Origin: Treponema sp.
GTDB taxonomy: Bacteria > Spirochaetota > Spirochaetia > Treponematales > Breznakiellaceae
Length of the DNA stretch: 23,734 nt
Assembly: GCA_031263265.1 (NCBI GenBank)
Contig: JAISGE010000144.1
Span: 1 to 23,734 of the forward strand
Reading direction: 5' to 3'
The notes beneath the pieces are model-generated. The model was not told where the DNA came from. It made no database searches and saw only the letters and a list, made by a program, of their open reading frames with translations. The position numbers and the translations under genes were made by a program. This document shows positions 7,767-15,726 of this stretch, one piece after another. Position 1 is the stretch's first letter; the number at the start of each line of letters is the position of its first letter.

Positions 7767-9134
7767 TTAGAGCCGCACCGTTTCCCGGGGGAAGAGCGCA
7801 GCAGGATCCTCCGTCGCAAGGAGGTGGTAAATGCTAAAGACATAGACCTCTCCTGCATGGAAGTCGCTGGGAGAATAGGGAAAGGCAAGGTTCCCTGCGG
7901 TGGACCGCCGGCCCTCGTAACCGTAGTGGAGCATGGTGGACCGGGTAAAGGCGCAGATGGTGTCTGCCTGACCCTGAGTTGGGGCGATAGCCTCAATGAT
8001 GATCCCCAATTCATGCACTCCAGCAGTGCCAGGATGGGGTTCCAGGTTTCCCATTACTCCGTCCCGGCCGTAAATGTTGAACCGGAGATGGTAATTTTCC
8101 AGGGTTCCCTGGAAATTATCCGCCACTCGTTCCTTTACCCCACGGATGATCCGGTCGATCTCCGCGATCATAATAGGATCCCGGGCACCGGCAATGGATA
8201 CCGTACGGAAACCAATGGGCTTGGCCCCCTCAAGTTTCACAGTGTTTGTTACGCCAGGGATAAAACGGGTTCCCCGTACCCGGACGATGTTCTCGGTCTC
8301 CTGCTCAAATTGGGTTTCATGGAGGTCAAGATGCCCCCCAGGCCCCGGGAGAATATAGGGGTTGGTTTTTTCATAGAGGGTATGGGCCGCCACCGAAAGG
8401 GTGGTACACTTCCGGGCAGGGTTGAGGGGTTCCACCCGGAAGTAGTCTTTCCCGATATAGCCGAACATGCAATCCGAACCACTGCCTGGACTAGCGCAGA
8501 TGGATGCACATTCCAGGATCTTCCCCAGGTGCAGAGAGAGGGCTCGGTCGTAACCCTCCTTGATGGGAAGCGCGGCAAAACAGACTGGGTCGTAGGTGCG
8601 GCCTGCAAGGATCACGTCGGGATGGTCATCCAGAGCCGCGAGGAAAGGCTCAAGACCCATCTGAGCTACGATATGGCTCGTGGCGTTGATCTCTTCCTCT
8701 ACAAGTGCCGGGGCTGGTTCCAGGGGCGTGATCTTCCCCTTTTTGAACTCATCCCTGATAAAATCCTTGGACAACTCAGCATGGATAATGGTCATGGTAA
8801 ACCGGAGCTTCTGTTCCCGGGCTATTTCTTCAATGATTTCCCGGCACCAGGCTAGATGGGGTTCTGCCCCGGAACCTCCGGCAGTACCTATCACCACGGG
8901 GATCTTATGGGAGATTCCTGCCTTGAGCATGATCTCCAAGTCCCGCTTAACCGCTCCTCGGTCGGTAAAAGATACGCCCGCACCCAGATAGTAGGGGCCA
9001 GGATCAGTAGAACCAGCATCCACGGCGATAAGATGGGGCTTGCGAGCCATTCCTGCCTCAAAGGATGTCCGGGGAAATCCGTATCCCAAAATTGCCGTGG
9101 TGGAAAGAATACGGAATTCTTCTTTTGGTGTCAT
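7767..9134 (-). CDS. AtuA/DUF1446 family protein
   Basis: This 455-residue cytoplasmic protein belongs to the family named after AtuA of acyclic terpene utilisation in Pseudomonas, whose chemistry is not settled. Visible landmarks are ILGYGFPRTSFE near residue 16, the conserved DAGSTDPGPYYLG near 39-51, GTAGGSGAEPHL near 83-94, the GRTYDPVCFAALPI block, the GSGSDCMFGYIG block, and RDPIMI..ID near 323. It is close to full length for the family. AGGAG lies seven bases before the ATG. It begins 16 bases after mal and is followed by DUF4387. A terpene role is unlikely because no acyl-CoA or carboxylase genes accompany it. A role downstream of methylaspartate is the simplest inference from context. 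Confidence 0.88.
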   Translation of the reverse strand: MTPKEEFRILSTTAILGYGFPRTSFEAGMARKPHLIAVDAGSTDPGPYYLGAGVSFTDRGAVKRDLEIMLKAGISHKIPVVIGTAGGSGAEPHLAWCREIIEEIAREQKLRFTMTIIHAELSKDFIRDEFKKGKITPLEPAPALVEEEINATSHIVAQMGLEPFLAALDDHPDVILAGRTYDPVCFAALPIKEGYDRALSLHLGKILECASICASPGSGSDCMFGYIGKDYFRVEPLNPARKCTTLSVAAHTLYEKTNPYILPGPGGHLDLHETQFEQETENIVRVRGTRFIPGVTNTVKLEGAKPIGFRTVSIAGARDPIMIAEIDRIIRGVKERVADNFQGTLENYHLRFNIYGRDGVMGNLEPHPGTAGVHELGIIIEAIAPTQGQADTICAFTRSTMLHYGYEGRRSTAGNLAFPYSPSDFHAGEVYVFSIYHLLATEDPAALFPRETVRL

Positions 9135-9150
9135 TATTTTCTCCTAAATA

Positions 9151-10392
9151 TTATCGTGCATTGATCAGCGCAATGATCCGCTGCATCTCGTTATAGACAA
9201 TCATGTAGCCCTCATCCACACCCATACCGGGCTTGGCGAGGATCTGATCCGGCCGGGTAGCCATAGCCAAGTGGACGCAGACCTGGGCGGAACGGTCGGT
9301 TTCATTGCAGGTTCCCCCCTGGTAAGCACCCGTACCTTTTTCCTTGCAGTAAAGCACCGCCTCCACGATGTTGCCGATCCCCCCTAAGTCTGGGGTTTTG
9401 ATCTGCACCATGTGGCCTGCCCGGTTATCAGCAAAGTATTTAATATCCTCCAGGGTGTTACACCATTCATCGGCCACGATTTCTACTGGGATCTTCCGCT
9501 CGTCCACAAGCTTTGTGAGGGCCGCCAGGGCCACCATCTGCTTTTCCCGGTCTTCCGTGTCCATGGGACCCTCGATCCGCAGTTTGAAAGGCCGAGCCGT
9601 CTCCGCCAGAACCTCCAGGTAATCCGCCATAGCACGGTAGTTGTCGTTCCCAAAAACCTGGCCAATGGTACCGTATACATCCAAGTGCAGTACCGGAAAA
9701 TAGGAGTCCTGTATCCGCAGCGCGAGAATCCGCTTCTTAAGCCAGGATACATATTCCCGCAGGAGTTCCCCTCGTTCCCCTAGTTTGGTCTTTACGTTAT
9801 TGATAAGCCCATGGGGCAGGACCTGAGCACCCTTGATGATCATCTTGTCGGTGTTGTCGTACCGAGTGTCTCCACTTTGGGTGAAAATGGGGACTGGTTT
9901 GGGCAACACCGTGAGGCCGTATTCCCGGGCTACGGTCTCGCACATCATTTCTTTCCGGGATTTTGCTACTCCATCAAGGAGGGCCTGGGATACTCCGTAA
10001 CGAATGGCGGTGTGGAGCCGCTTTCCCCCAATCTTCATCCCCTCAAGTTCACCGGCCATTTGCCGGAAATTCGTTATATCTTTTCCCACCAGAACAGGAA
10101 AGATCTCCTTTTCGATAACCGGTATAAAGTCCCGAGCTAAAAACAGGGGGTCCCGCCCCCCGGCACCGGAATACTGCACTGCCGCGCAGTCCCCCAGGGC
10201 CACCTGCCCGTTCTCCAATACCAGCATCACCGAGATGGATTCCCCTGCTTGCCTTACCGCCTGAAACCCCGGCGTTACCGGTACTCCAGAGTAACTCGCT
10301 CCGTCCGCTACCGCGCCCTGCTTGATAGCCCGCTGATCGTCAAAAAAGAACCCTGTTCTTCCTGCCGAACAAATCGCCTTAACAATTTTCAT
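9151..10392 (-). CDS. mal: Methylaspartate ammonia-lyase
   Basis: This enzyme of the enolase superfamily removes ammonia from L-threo-3-methylaspartate to give mesaconate, step two of the methylaspartate glutamate fermentation route. The 413 residues equal the length of the Clostridium tetanomorphum and Citrobacter enzymes. Expected catalytic and metal residues are all present at almost the known numbering: H194 (LPHGLINN), D238 (HLDVYG), E274 (RIEGPMD), D308 (VADEW), Q330 and K332 (VQIKTPDLGG). The substrate-loop motif YQGGTCNETDRSA is also present. AGGAG precedes the ATG by six bases. It lies 69 bases after glmE, the widest gap within the catabolic part of the operon. Confidence 0.97.
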   Translation of the reverse strand: MKIVKAICSAGRTGFFFDDQRAIKQGAVADGASYSGVPVTPGFQAVRQAGESISVMLVLENGQVALGDCAAVQYSGAGGRDPLFLARDFIPVIEKEIFPVLVGKDITNFRQMAGELEGMKIGGKRLHTAIRYGVSQALLDGVAKSRKEMMCETVAREYGLTVLPKPVPIFTQSGDTRYDNTDKMIIKGAQVLPHGLINNVKTKLGERGELLREYVSWLKKRILALRIQDSYFPVLHLDVYGTIGQVFGNDNYRAMADYLEVLAETARPFKLRIEGPMDTEDREKQMVALAALTKLVDERKIPVEIVADEWCNTLEDIKYFADNRAGHMVQIKTPDLGGIGNIVEAVLYCKEKGTGAYQGGTCNETDRSAQVCVHLAMATRPDQILAKPGMGVDEGYMIVYNEMQRIIALINAR

Positions 10393-10461
10393 ATATATCT
10401 CCTTGAGTCGATTCCAAAACCAATTTTTCCTTAATCGTGTTTTGAAACCGGCTCTATTGGC

Positions 10462-11910
10462 TTAATTGGGTCTCCCCACCAGCCGCCCCTTACTAATGGC
10501 ATACACATCGTCGATAACCATCTGAAAAGAGGGCTCCCGTTTTTCATATTTGGCCCGGGCAGCCATCTTCTGTTTGTGAAATTCCCTGAGTTCTGTAGTG
10601 AGGGGTAGGGCGCCAGGATCAAAAAGCCGGATGGCCCCCTGGTTGTCCCGTGCAGGGAGCACCTTGCCGGCGTTAAAGCGGCTCGGCGCGAAGGGGACAT
10701 CCAGTACTCCCGCCTGGAAAGCCCTTACCGCACCCTTCGCAACATCCCCTCCGCCCAGCTCAAAAACCTTGTCCATAATGCACCGGGTTTCTGCAGCGAT
10801 GATCACCTTCTCATCCATGAGGGAATTGGTGTCCACAGTCTGCTCCCCCAACATGGTAATGATCTGCCGGGTACAGCGCAGGCCTTGAGCATTAGCCTCC
10901 ATAGTGGGAATTCCCAAGGCCTCATGGGGGGTCTTGACAATCACCTTAGTGGCATGGGCCAGGGCAGCCACGGTACTACCCCAGGAAATCACCGAAAAAG
11001 CCTTAGCTTCGTCCTGAGGAAAGCCTCCCATCCATTGATGCAGTACGGTGGTTACCTCTACATTCCCATGCCCCTGCTGTCTTAGATATTCGTCGGTGAG
11101 GCTTTGTAAGGTCTGGAGAGCGGCCACGTCCTGTAAAAGGTTACCGCACTGGCCGTAACCCACGGTGATGTTCTTCACCCCCTGTTCCGCTGCAAGGAGA
11201 CTCTCGATAATTGCCACCGCGTGGGAAATACAGGGGGGAACCAAGGTTCCTGTGAGGGGGCCGAAGGGTTCCCGGTTGATGGAAATTCCTGCCTCTTCAT
11301 ATATCCCCGTGAGCCTGTCGGCGTACTGCCAGTCCAAAATAGTTTTTTCCAGGTCCGCATTTTTTGCATAGGGGATATTATAGGAAATACCCCCTCCCTC
11401 ATAGCTCGTAAAGCCCCCCGCGTAGGCGATCTCAGTGAGGAGCCGGGCGTCGGGGGTGCCATGCCGTACCTGGACCGGAACGTTCAGTGCGTCGATGATC
11501 TGCCGACACCCCAAAACCCCGTGGTTTACCGCGGGAAAACCGTTGAGCATTGATTTTTGTAACTTGATCGACTCCTCGATCCCCTCTTCTGCTTTCTGGA
11601 ACCGGTTCTGCCTGGTATAACTGTCGATGGTAGTGGGCAAGAGGTCAGCCTCTCCCTTATCTTGGAGGTACGTAAGCAATTTGATATGCTCGGGAATAAG
11701 AGCAACCCCTGCCCGAGGCTGGATCAGGGTGTTTCCTGTGGCCTTGGCTTTGAGGAGTTTCTTAGAGAATATCTTCCCCTCAGGGAGATTCTGATGATAG
11801 GCAAAGCCCTCATCCAGGTCCACATCCTTTCCGGTGGGCCATTGGGCTAAAACCTCTTTTCTGATTTTGTAAAATTCCTCTTGGGGAATCAGTTTATTTT
11901 TCAGTTCCAT
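10462..11910 (-). CDS. glmE: Glutamate mutase, epsilon (catalytic) subunit
   Basis: This is the TIM-barrel subunit of adenosylcobalamin-dependent glutamate mutase. With GlmS it rearranges L-glutamate to (2S,3S)-3-methylaspartate. The 482 residues match the known subunit (about 483). The arginine claw that holds glutamate is present at exactly the published positions R66 (QPRAG), R100 (SYTRQN) and R149 (QVRHG), as are E171, Y177 and Y181 (SYEGGGISYNIPY). The start overlaps the end of glmL by 17 bases and has a ribosome binding site (AGGAG). It sits in the order glmS-glmL-glmE known from clostridia, so the mutase should be functional if cobalamin is available. Confidence 0.97.
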   Translation of the reverse strand: MELKNKLIPQEEFYKIRKEVLAQWPTGKDVDLDEGFAYHQNLPEGKIFSKKLLKAKATGNTLIQPRAGVALIPEHIKLLTYLQDKGEADLLPTTIDSYTRQNRFQKAEEGIEESIKLQKSMLNGFPAVNHGVLGCRQIIDALNVPVQVRHGTPDARLLTEIAYAGGFTSYEGGGISYNIPYAKNADLEKTILDWQYADRLTGIYEEAGISINREPFGPLTGTLVPPCISHAVAIIESLLAAEQGVKNITVGYGQCGNLLQDVAALQTLQSLTDEYLRQQGHGNVEVTTVLHQWMGGFPQDEAKAFSVISWGSTVAALAHATKVIVKTPHEALGIPTMEANAQGLRCTRQIITMLGEQTVDTNSLMDEKVIIAAETRCIMDKVFELGGGDVAKGAVRAFQAGVLDVPFAPSRFNAGKVLPARDNQGAIRLFDPGALPLTTELREFHKQKMAARAKYEKREPSFQMVIDDVYAISKGRLVGRPN

Positions 11911-13324
11911 ATTCCTTGATCTCCTTTTTCATGATTGCCAGGGCCGCTTCGGGATATGCTTCTGCCAAAAGCCCCATGGCGGCGAGGATATAACGCCGAT
12001 CGATGAAGACTCGTTCCCCCCCCGGGCGGAGGGATTCGGGATGAGCAGGGTTATACCGGGCCTGGGCAGCGATTTCCCCTATCCGGGGGTTTTGGATCAA
12101 CGCCCCGCCCGTGAGGACGAGGTTGGTTACCCCCCGCAAGTCCTTACCGCTCTGGACCAGGACAAGCCCTGTGGGGGTGTAGATTTCTTCGAGGGTTCCC
12201 GCGTGGCGGCTGACCGCAGTCTCCACCGCTGCCGCGGCCAGGGCAAAATCAAGGCGTTCCTCCTCAGTCGTAGAAGGCAGGTCATCAGGGTGGGCGCTGA
12301 GTCTAACCGTCCCGGCAATTACCCCATCCTCAGCCAGCCCCGAAAGCTCCATAAGCCGACCAAGCCCCGCTGCCTCTAAAACTCCGGCGGCACTGTAGCG
12401 CATCCCAATATCTCCCTCTACGGTCCGCTTGGATAAGGGTTCGGGGAGGCCCTTGAGGATCACTTCTCCTGCTTGGGGAAATCCCTTGGCCACGGAATAG
12501 ACATCGGTGGTGGCACCCCCCAGATCCACCGCAACCAGTTCTCCAATCCCTCCCTGGCTGGGACCCCACGCCACCGGAATGCCCTCTGCAAGGAGTTCTA
12601 TGCCCCGTTTTACCGCCGCCGGAGTAGGCATCAGGATCCCCGATATAAGCGCTTGTTCCCGGGAGAGGCCCTTGGCATGGATAATCCGACGCAAGAATAA
12701 GTCTCGGATTTGGGTTTGTACCGGTTCGATGTTGAGTTTCCCCAGCCGGGGCAAGACATTGGGACAACGGATCACCTCCCAACCGGTGAGGATTGTTTCA
12801 CATGCCGCCATAGCGGCCCGGTTTCCCGCCAGCAAGATGGGGAAGGGCCCCCTATCCACACCCGAAGCCGCATCTACTCGCAAGGTCGCCAGCATCCGCG
12901 CGTTATGGAGGATGCAGTCCTTATTACCCCCATCCACTCCTCCAGAAAGGAGAAAGATGTCCGGTTTCAGGGCAGCGATTTCGACAATATCCTCATCAGT
13001 AAGCTCATAAGAAAAGACCTTCACCACCTTGGCTCCGGCTCCAAGAGAGGCGAGCCGGGCTGCTTCCGCGGTGAGAGAAGGTACAAGGCCGCTTGCCACC
13101 ATTCGCAGGCCGCCGGCAGCGCTGCTGCAGGCATAGCGTTTAAGGAAATGGAGGGGACCGGTTTGTTTTTCGAGTTTAGTAAGTGCCTCGGCCAATCCTT
13201 CACCAATATCAGTATTTACCGTAGTGAAGGCCACAGCAGTCCCCAGGAGTTGTTCCCCTATGGGATCAACCGCAGTAACCTTGGTGTTGGTACTGCCGAA
13301 GTCGATGAGTAATACCGCTTCCAT
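11894..13324 (-). CDS. glmL: Glutamate mutase reactivating ATPase GlmL (MutL)
   Basis: This is an actin-fold ATPase thought to reactivate or chaperone glutamate mutase, for example by helping to replace damaged cobalamin. It is unrelated to the mismatch-repair MutL. The 476-residue protein shows the phosphate-1 motif DFGSTNTK at 8-15, the family block CSSAAGGLRM at 66-75, LLSGGVDGG at 125-133, the second phosphate motif AVDLGGATTDV at 265-275 and VLTGGALI near the C-terminus. Its ATG overlaps the TAA of glmS by one base (TAATG) and has no ribosome binding site of its own, so translation is probably coupled to glmS. It overlaps glmE by 17 bases. Confidence 0.95.
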   Translation of the reverse strand: MEAVLLIDFGSTNTKVTAVDPIGEQLLGTAVAFTTVNTDIGEGLAEALTKLEKQTGPLHFLKRYACSSAAGGLRMVASGLVPSLTAEAARLASLGAGAKVVKVFSYELTDEDIVEIAALKPDIFLLSGGVDGGNKDCILHNARMLATLRVDAASGVDRGPFPILLAGNRAAMAACETILTGWEVIRCPNVLPRLGKLNIEPVQTQIRDLFLRRIIHAKGLSREQALISGILMPTPAAVKRGIELLAEGIPVAWGPSQGGIGELVAVDLGGATTDVYSVAKGFPQAGEVILKGLPEPLSKRTVEGDIGMRYSAAGVLEAAGLGRLMELSGLAEDGVIAGTVRLSAHPDDLPSTTEEERLDFALAAAAVETAVSRHAGTLEEIYTPTGLVLVQSGKDLRGVTNLVLTGGALIQNPRIGEIAAQARYNPAHPESLRPGGERVFIDRRYILAAMGLLAEAYPEAALAIMKKEIKEYGTEK

Positions 13325-13749
13325 TAGTCGTTGCTATCTTTAATATGCAAATCTTCCCGGAGCATAGCGATAGCCGTTTCCGGGGATGTTCCCGGAGGAA
13401 AGACCCGATCAAAGCCCATAGCCTTGAAGCGTTTTTCCACATCCTCAAAGTCTTGCTTTCCCACTACCACATTACCTCCTATATAGAGGAGGATGCCCTT
13501 AAGCCCCGCCTCATCGCATTTATCCCGAAAACCTCGACAGTCCAGTTCTCCGTGGCCATAAAGGGAGGACACAAGAATCACGTCCGCTGCGGTTTCGATG
13601 GCTGCCTCAATGTATTCCTCTTGGGAAACCATGACCCCTAGGTTAGTCACCTCAAAACCAGCGCCGGTAAAGGCATGGTAGAGAATCTTGTTTCCCACCG
13701 CGTGAACATCAGCGCCGATGACCCCCAGAATTAATTTTTTCTTCTCCAT
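13324..13749 (-). CDS. glmS: Glutamate mutase, sigma (B12-binding) subunit
   Basis: This small Rossmann-type subunit binds adenosylcobalamin and completes glutamate mutase with GlmE. The 141-residue protein has the base-off/His-on motif DxHxxG as D14, H16 and G19 (GADVHAVGNK). H16 is the same number as the cobalt-ligating histidine in the clostridial protein. The SSLYGHGELDC region and the GG loop (YIGGNVVVG) that hold the nucleotide tail are present. The frame is open to a TTG at 13779. The ATG at 13749 is chosen because the protein then matches family length and has AGGGA upstream. It is the first gene of the long minus-strand operon, behind the promoter at 13779-13807. Confidence 0.96.
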   Translation of the reverse strand: MEKKKLILGVIGADVHAVGNKILYHAFTGAGFEVTNLGVMVSQEEYIEAAIETAADVILVSSLYGHGELDCRGFRDKCDEAGLKGILLYIGGNVVVGKQDFEDVEKRFKAMGFDRVFPPGTSPETAIAMLREDLHIKDSND

Positions 13750-13765
13750 AAGTTCCCTGCTCAAA

Positions 13766-13779
13766 TTGTTATATAACAA
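13766..13779. promoter_or_regulatory. Perfect 14-bp palindrome, probable operator
   Basis: TTGTTATATAACAA is a perfect palindrome that abuts the predicted -10 of the glmS promoter and covers the expected start site. This is a classic repressor position. A copy of its half-site (ATTGTTAT) occurs at 13951-13958. The GntR protein at the end of the operon is the obvious candidate binder, but that is inference. Confidence 0.5.
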
Positions 13780-13807
13780 ATATAGTTATTGATATAGTTC
13801 AATTCAA
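13779..13807 (-). promoter_or_regulatory. Promoter of the glutamate mutase operon
   Basis: Read on the minus strand, TTGAAT (13807-13802) and TATATT (13784-13779) are 17 bases apart. They give a start near 13772, about 23 bases before the glmS ATG. I found no B12 box or cobalamin riboswitch fold in the short leader, although the enzyme needs B12. Confidence 0.55.
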
Positions 13808-13867
13808 GCAAATTTTCACATTTTTTTGTTTTTTTAAAATAACGTGAAAGAACAAGCAAAATTTTCA
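13806..13867. repeat. Spaced direct repeat overlapping the glmS -35
   Basis: AAGCAAATTTTCA at 13806-13818 and AAGCAAAATTTTCA at 13854-13867 differ by one A and lie 48 bases apart. The first copy touches the predicted -35 of glmS. Spaced repeats of this sort often bind regulators. Confidence 0.45.
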
Positions 13868-13970
13868 GGTTTTAGCAGCAAGTTTATTTTTCTGAGTTGC
13901 GCCTAAAAAACTAAGCAGGTCTTTTTGAATCATTCTCGTCTTTTTATAGCATTGTTATAGGATAATCTAT

Positions 13971-14022
13971 GGTTAAATTGGTTTTTGTTTTGATAAATTG
14001 TCTGAAAACAAAAAATCTAACC
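13971..14022. other. Large stem-loop between the divergent promoters
   Basis: TTTTTGTTTT (13982-13991) pairs perfectly with AAAACAAAAA (14005-14014) around a 13-base loop. An outer GGTTA/TAACC stem (13971-13975 with 14018-14022) encloses it. It lies upstream of both predicted promoters and so would be DNA structure, part of a longer unseen transcript, or a stop for stray transcription. Confidence 0.4.
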
Positions 14023-14137
14023 GAACCTAGAAGTTATCCAGAGCATTTGAGCATAGCTCAATGATTATGGTGAGGCAGGGTTCTTGGAAGATTAATCTTT
14101 TTTTGAAGATTATTTTTTTAATAAAGTAAAAGTTTTG

Positions 14138-14166
14138 TTGACACCGCAGTTTTTGAGAATTATACT
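14138..14166 (+). promoter_or_regulatory. Strong sigma-70-type promoter of the DUF5058-abgB operon
   Basis: A consensus -35 TTGACA (14138-14143), a 17-base spacer and TATACT (14161-14166) give a start near 14173. This is about 50 bases before the first ATG at 14223. Confidence 0.75.
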
Positions 14167-14222
14167 TTTTTAGTATCTCTTCAGCGGGGTATATATTTTT
14201 ATATATTATTTTGGAGGTGCTT

Positions 14223-14942
14223 ATGAGTTTTTACGATGCTGCTGGACACTGGCTTATCTACGCTCTGGTGTCTATTGGTATTCTCTTTGTGGTGGGGCTT
14301 TCCATTATTTCCATGTGGAAATCATGGAAACGGGGGCTCCAGAAAGGACTTTCCCAGGAAAAATTAATGACCGTAGTAAAAGCATCAGTGGCTGCTACCA
14401 TTATCCCAGCCCTGGCTATTGTGATCGGCTTTTTTTCCTTGGCTACTATGCTGGGGATTCCGTGGCCCTGGTGGCGGCTTTCTGTGGTCGGTTCGGTAAC
14501 CTATGAAACTATGGCTGCAGATATGGCACTGAAGGCCGGAGGGGTTGACGTGAACACTGCCACGGTCAAGGATTTTGTGCTCGTCATGTATGTCATGTCT
14601 ATCGGTATCATTGGTGGACTCTGTACCGCACCCTTCATCTCCAAGCCCATCCAAATGGGTGCCATGAAGATAAAAACCGGAGATAAACGTTGGGGGGCTT
14701 TGGGCGCAAGCGTTTTCTTTCTGGTCATCCTGATAGTTTTTGTGGTTCCCATGTTTCTTGATTACAGTAAAACCGGTTTGGTAAAATTACTATGCCTCGT
14801 CACAAGTGCTGGGATTACGGTAATTCTAAATGTAATCATCAGTAAGACAAAAGCGAACTGGTTTAGAAGTTTTGTACTTGCTTTCAGTATGTTGCTAGCA
14901 ATGGCTTCCGCAGTCCTCTGGACTAAACTGCTCAATGTGTAA
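14223..14942 (+). CDS. DUF5058 family membrane protein
   Basis: This 239-residue integral membrane protein has about six hydrophobic segments (roughly 9-30, 48-72, 113-134, 157-175, 183-200 and 212-232). The family signature is the segment FFSLATMLGIPWPWWRLS followed by VGSVTYETMAA. Function is not established. GGAGG at 14213-14217 precedes the ATG at 14223 by five bases, so an in-frame upstream TTG at 14211 is rejected. It is the first gene of a three-gene operon with another membrane protein (10 bases later) and an AbgB-type hydrolase. The arrangement suggests that the two membrane proteins form a transporter for the hydrolase substrate, taking the place of AbgT. This is inference from context. 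Confidence 0.8.
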   Translation: MSFYDAAGHWLIYALVSIGILFVVGLSIISMWKSWKRGLQKGLSQEKLMTVVKASVAATIIPALAIVIGFFSLATMLGIPWPWWRLSVVGSVTYETMAADMALKAGGVDVNTATVKDFVLVMYVMSIGIIGGLCTAPFISKPIQMGAMKIKTGDKRWGALGASVFFLVILIVFVVPMFLDYSKTGLVKLLCLVTSAGITVILNVIISKTKANWFRSFVLAFSMLLAMASAVLWTKLLNV

Positions 14943-14952
14943 GGAAGAATAA

Positions 14953-15726
14953 ATGGCTGATAAAAAAACACAAGATGTAAGTCATCTTGATAAGGCCGGG
15001 AAGGCCCATATCGATTCTATGCACCGTCTTGGACGAATTGGGTCGGTGAGTGCCATCTTGATCATGCTGGGGATTCCCACGATTGCGGGGATATATTTTG
15101 ATGCCATGCCCGATTTTATTACGGTAATCGTTACCGCAGCCGGGTTGTTATTTCTGTTTGTTCCCACGGCTATCTCTGAGGTTATAGCCTATACACCGGT
15201 TTTCGGTAGCTCCATCTATCTGACTCTAATCACCGGTAATGTCATGAACCTCAAGTTACCGGTGGCCAATAATGCCCTCGCGTTGTTAGATGTGGAAAAC
15301 GGTACTGAAGACGCGGATATCGTTACCTCCATCGCCGTGAGTGTTTCCACCTTCTCCACTCTGCTGATTATCTTCCTCGGGGTGCTGTTGATGCTGCCGC
15401 TGCGGCCAATATTAACCCTACCCGAGGTGCGGACCGCCGCAAGTTATATCGTTCCTGCCCTCTTTGGATCGCTGACTCTCAATTCGATAGGCAATAATAT
15501 CGGTGGCGGTATTCAAACCCGTGGACGGATGAAAGGTGCGATTCCTTCGGTACTTTTGGTGATAATTATCTATCTTATTATTCATCACGTACTGAAGAAT
15601 CCCACGCTATGGGCACTCTATCAGGGGATAATCATCCTCATCTTATTGCCGGTAACCTACTTCGGTACTAAACTGCTCTACAATAAAGGACATATCAAGG
15701 TATTATTACCAGGGGAGAAGTTATAA
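14953..15726 (+). CDS. Polytopic membrane protein, partner of DUF5058
   Basis: I cannot name the family. The 257 residues begin with a charged cytoplasmic-type N-terminus (about 30 residues) followed by about six to seven hydrophobic stretches: near 31-50, 55-78, 83-95, 133-150, 165-180, 195-212 and 217-237. A glycine/asparagine-rich motif, NSIGNNIGGGIQTRGRMKG at about 178-196, sits between membrane segments and could line a transport path. The ribosome binding site GGAAG lies before the ATG. Its stop overlaps the start of the hydrolase gene by one base (TAATG), so the two are translationally coupled. It is probably one half of an uptake system with the DUF5058 protein. Confidence 0.7.
   Translation: MADKKTQDVSHLDKAGKAHIDSMHRLGRIGSVSAILIMLGIPTIAGIYFDAMPDFITVIVTAAGLLFLFVPTAISEVIAYTPVFGSSIYLTLITGNVMNLKLPVANNALALLDVENGTEDADIVTSIAVSVSTFSTLLIIFLGVLLMLPLRPILTLPEVRTAASYIVPALFGSLTLNSIGNNIGGGIQTRGRMKGAIPSVLLVIIIYLIIHHVLKNPTLWALYQGIIILILLPVTYFGTKLLYNKGHIKVLLPGEKL

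Larger units (their letters stand above)
13780..14222. other. AT-rich divergent control region
   Basis: This 443-base spacer holds no convincing gene. It separates the divergent glmS operon and the DUF5058 operon. Besides the two promoters and the palindrome at 13766-13779, it carries several smaller elements. A spaced direct repeat is AAGCAAATTTTCA (13806-13818) and AAGCAAAATTTTCA (13854-13867). A small IR, TTGAGC-ATA-GCTCAA, lies at 14047-14061. A 12-bp palindrome AAGATTAATCTT lies at 14088-14099. A large hairpin lies at 13971-14022. It is much richer in A+T than the flanking genes. Confidence 0.6.

Noticed and set aside
7824..8855. Long plus-strand open frame opposite the AtuA-like gene
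   Set aside because: The minus strand encodes a full conserved protein with a ribosome binding site, and the plus-strand translation shows no family features.
12710..13312. Plus-strand open frames opposite glmL
   Set aside because: They are shadows of the conserved minus-strand gene with no recognisable product.
13750..13779. TTG-initiated N-terminal extension of glmS
   Set aside because: ATG at 13749 gives the family length and puts the cobalt-binding His at position 16. The extension overlaps the palindrome and probable transcript start.
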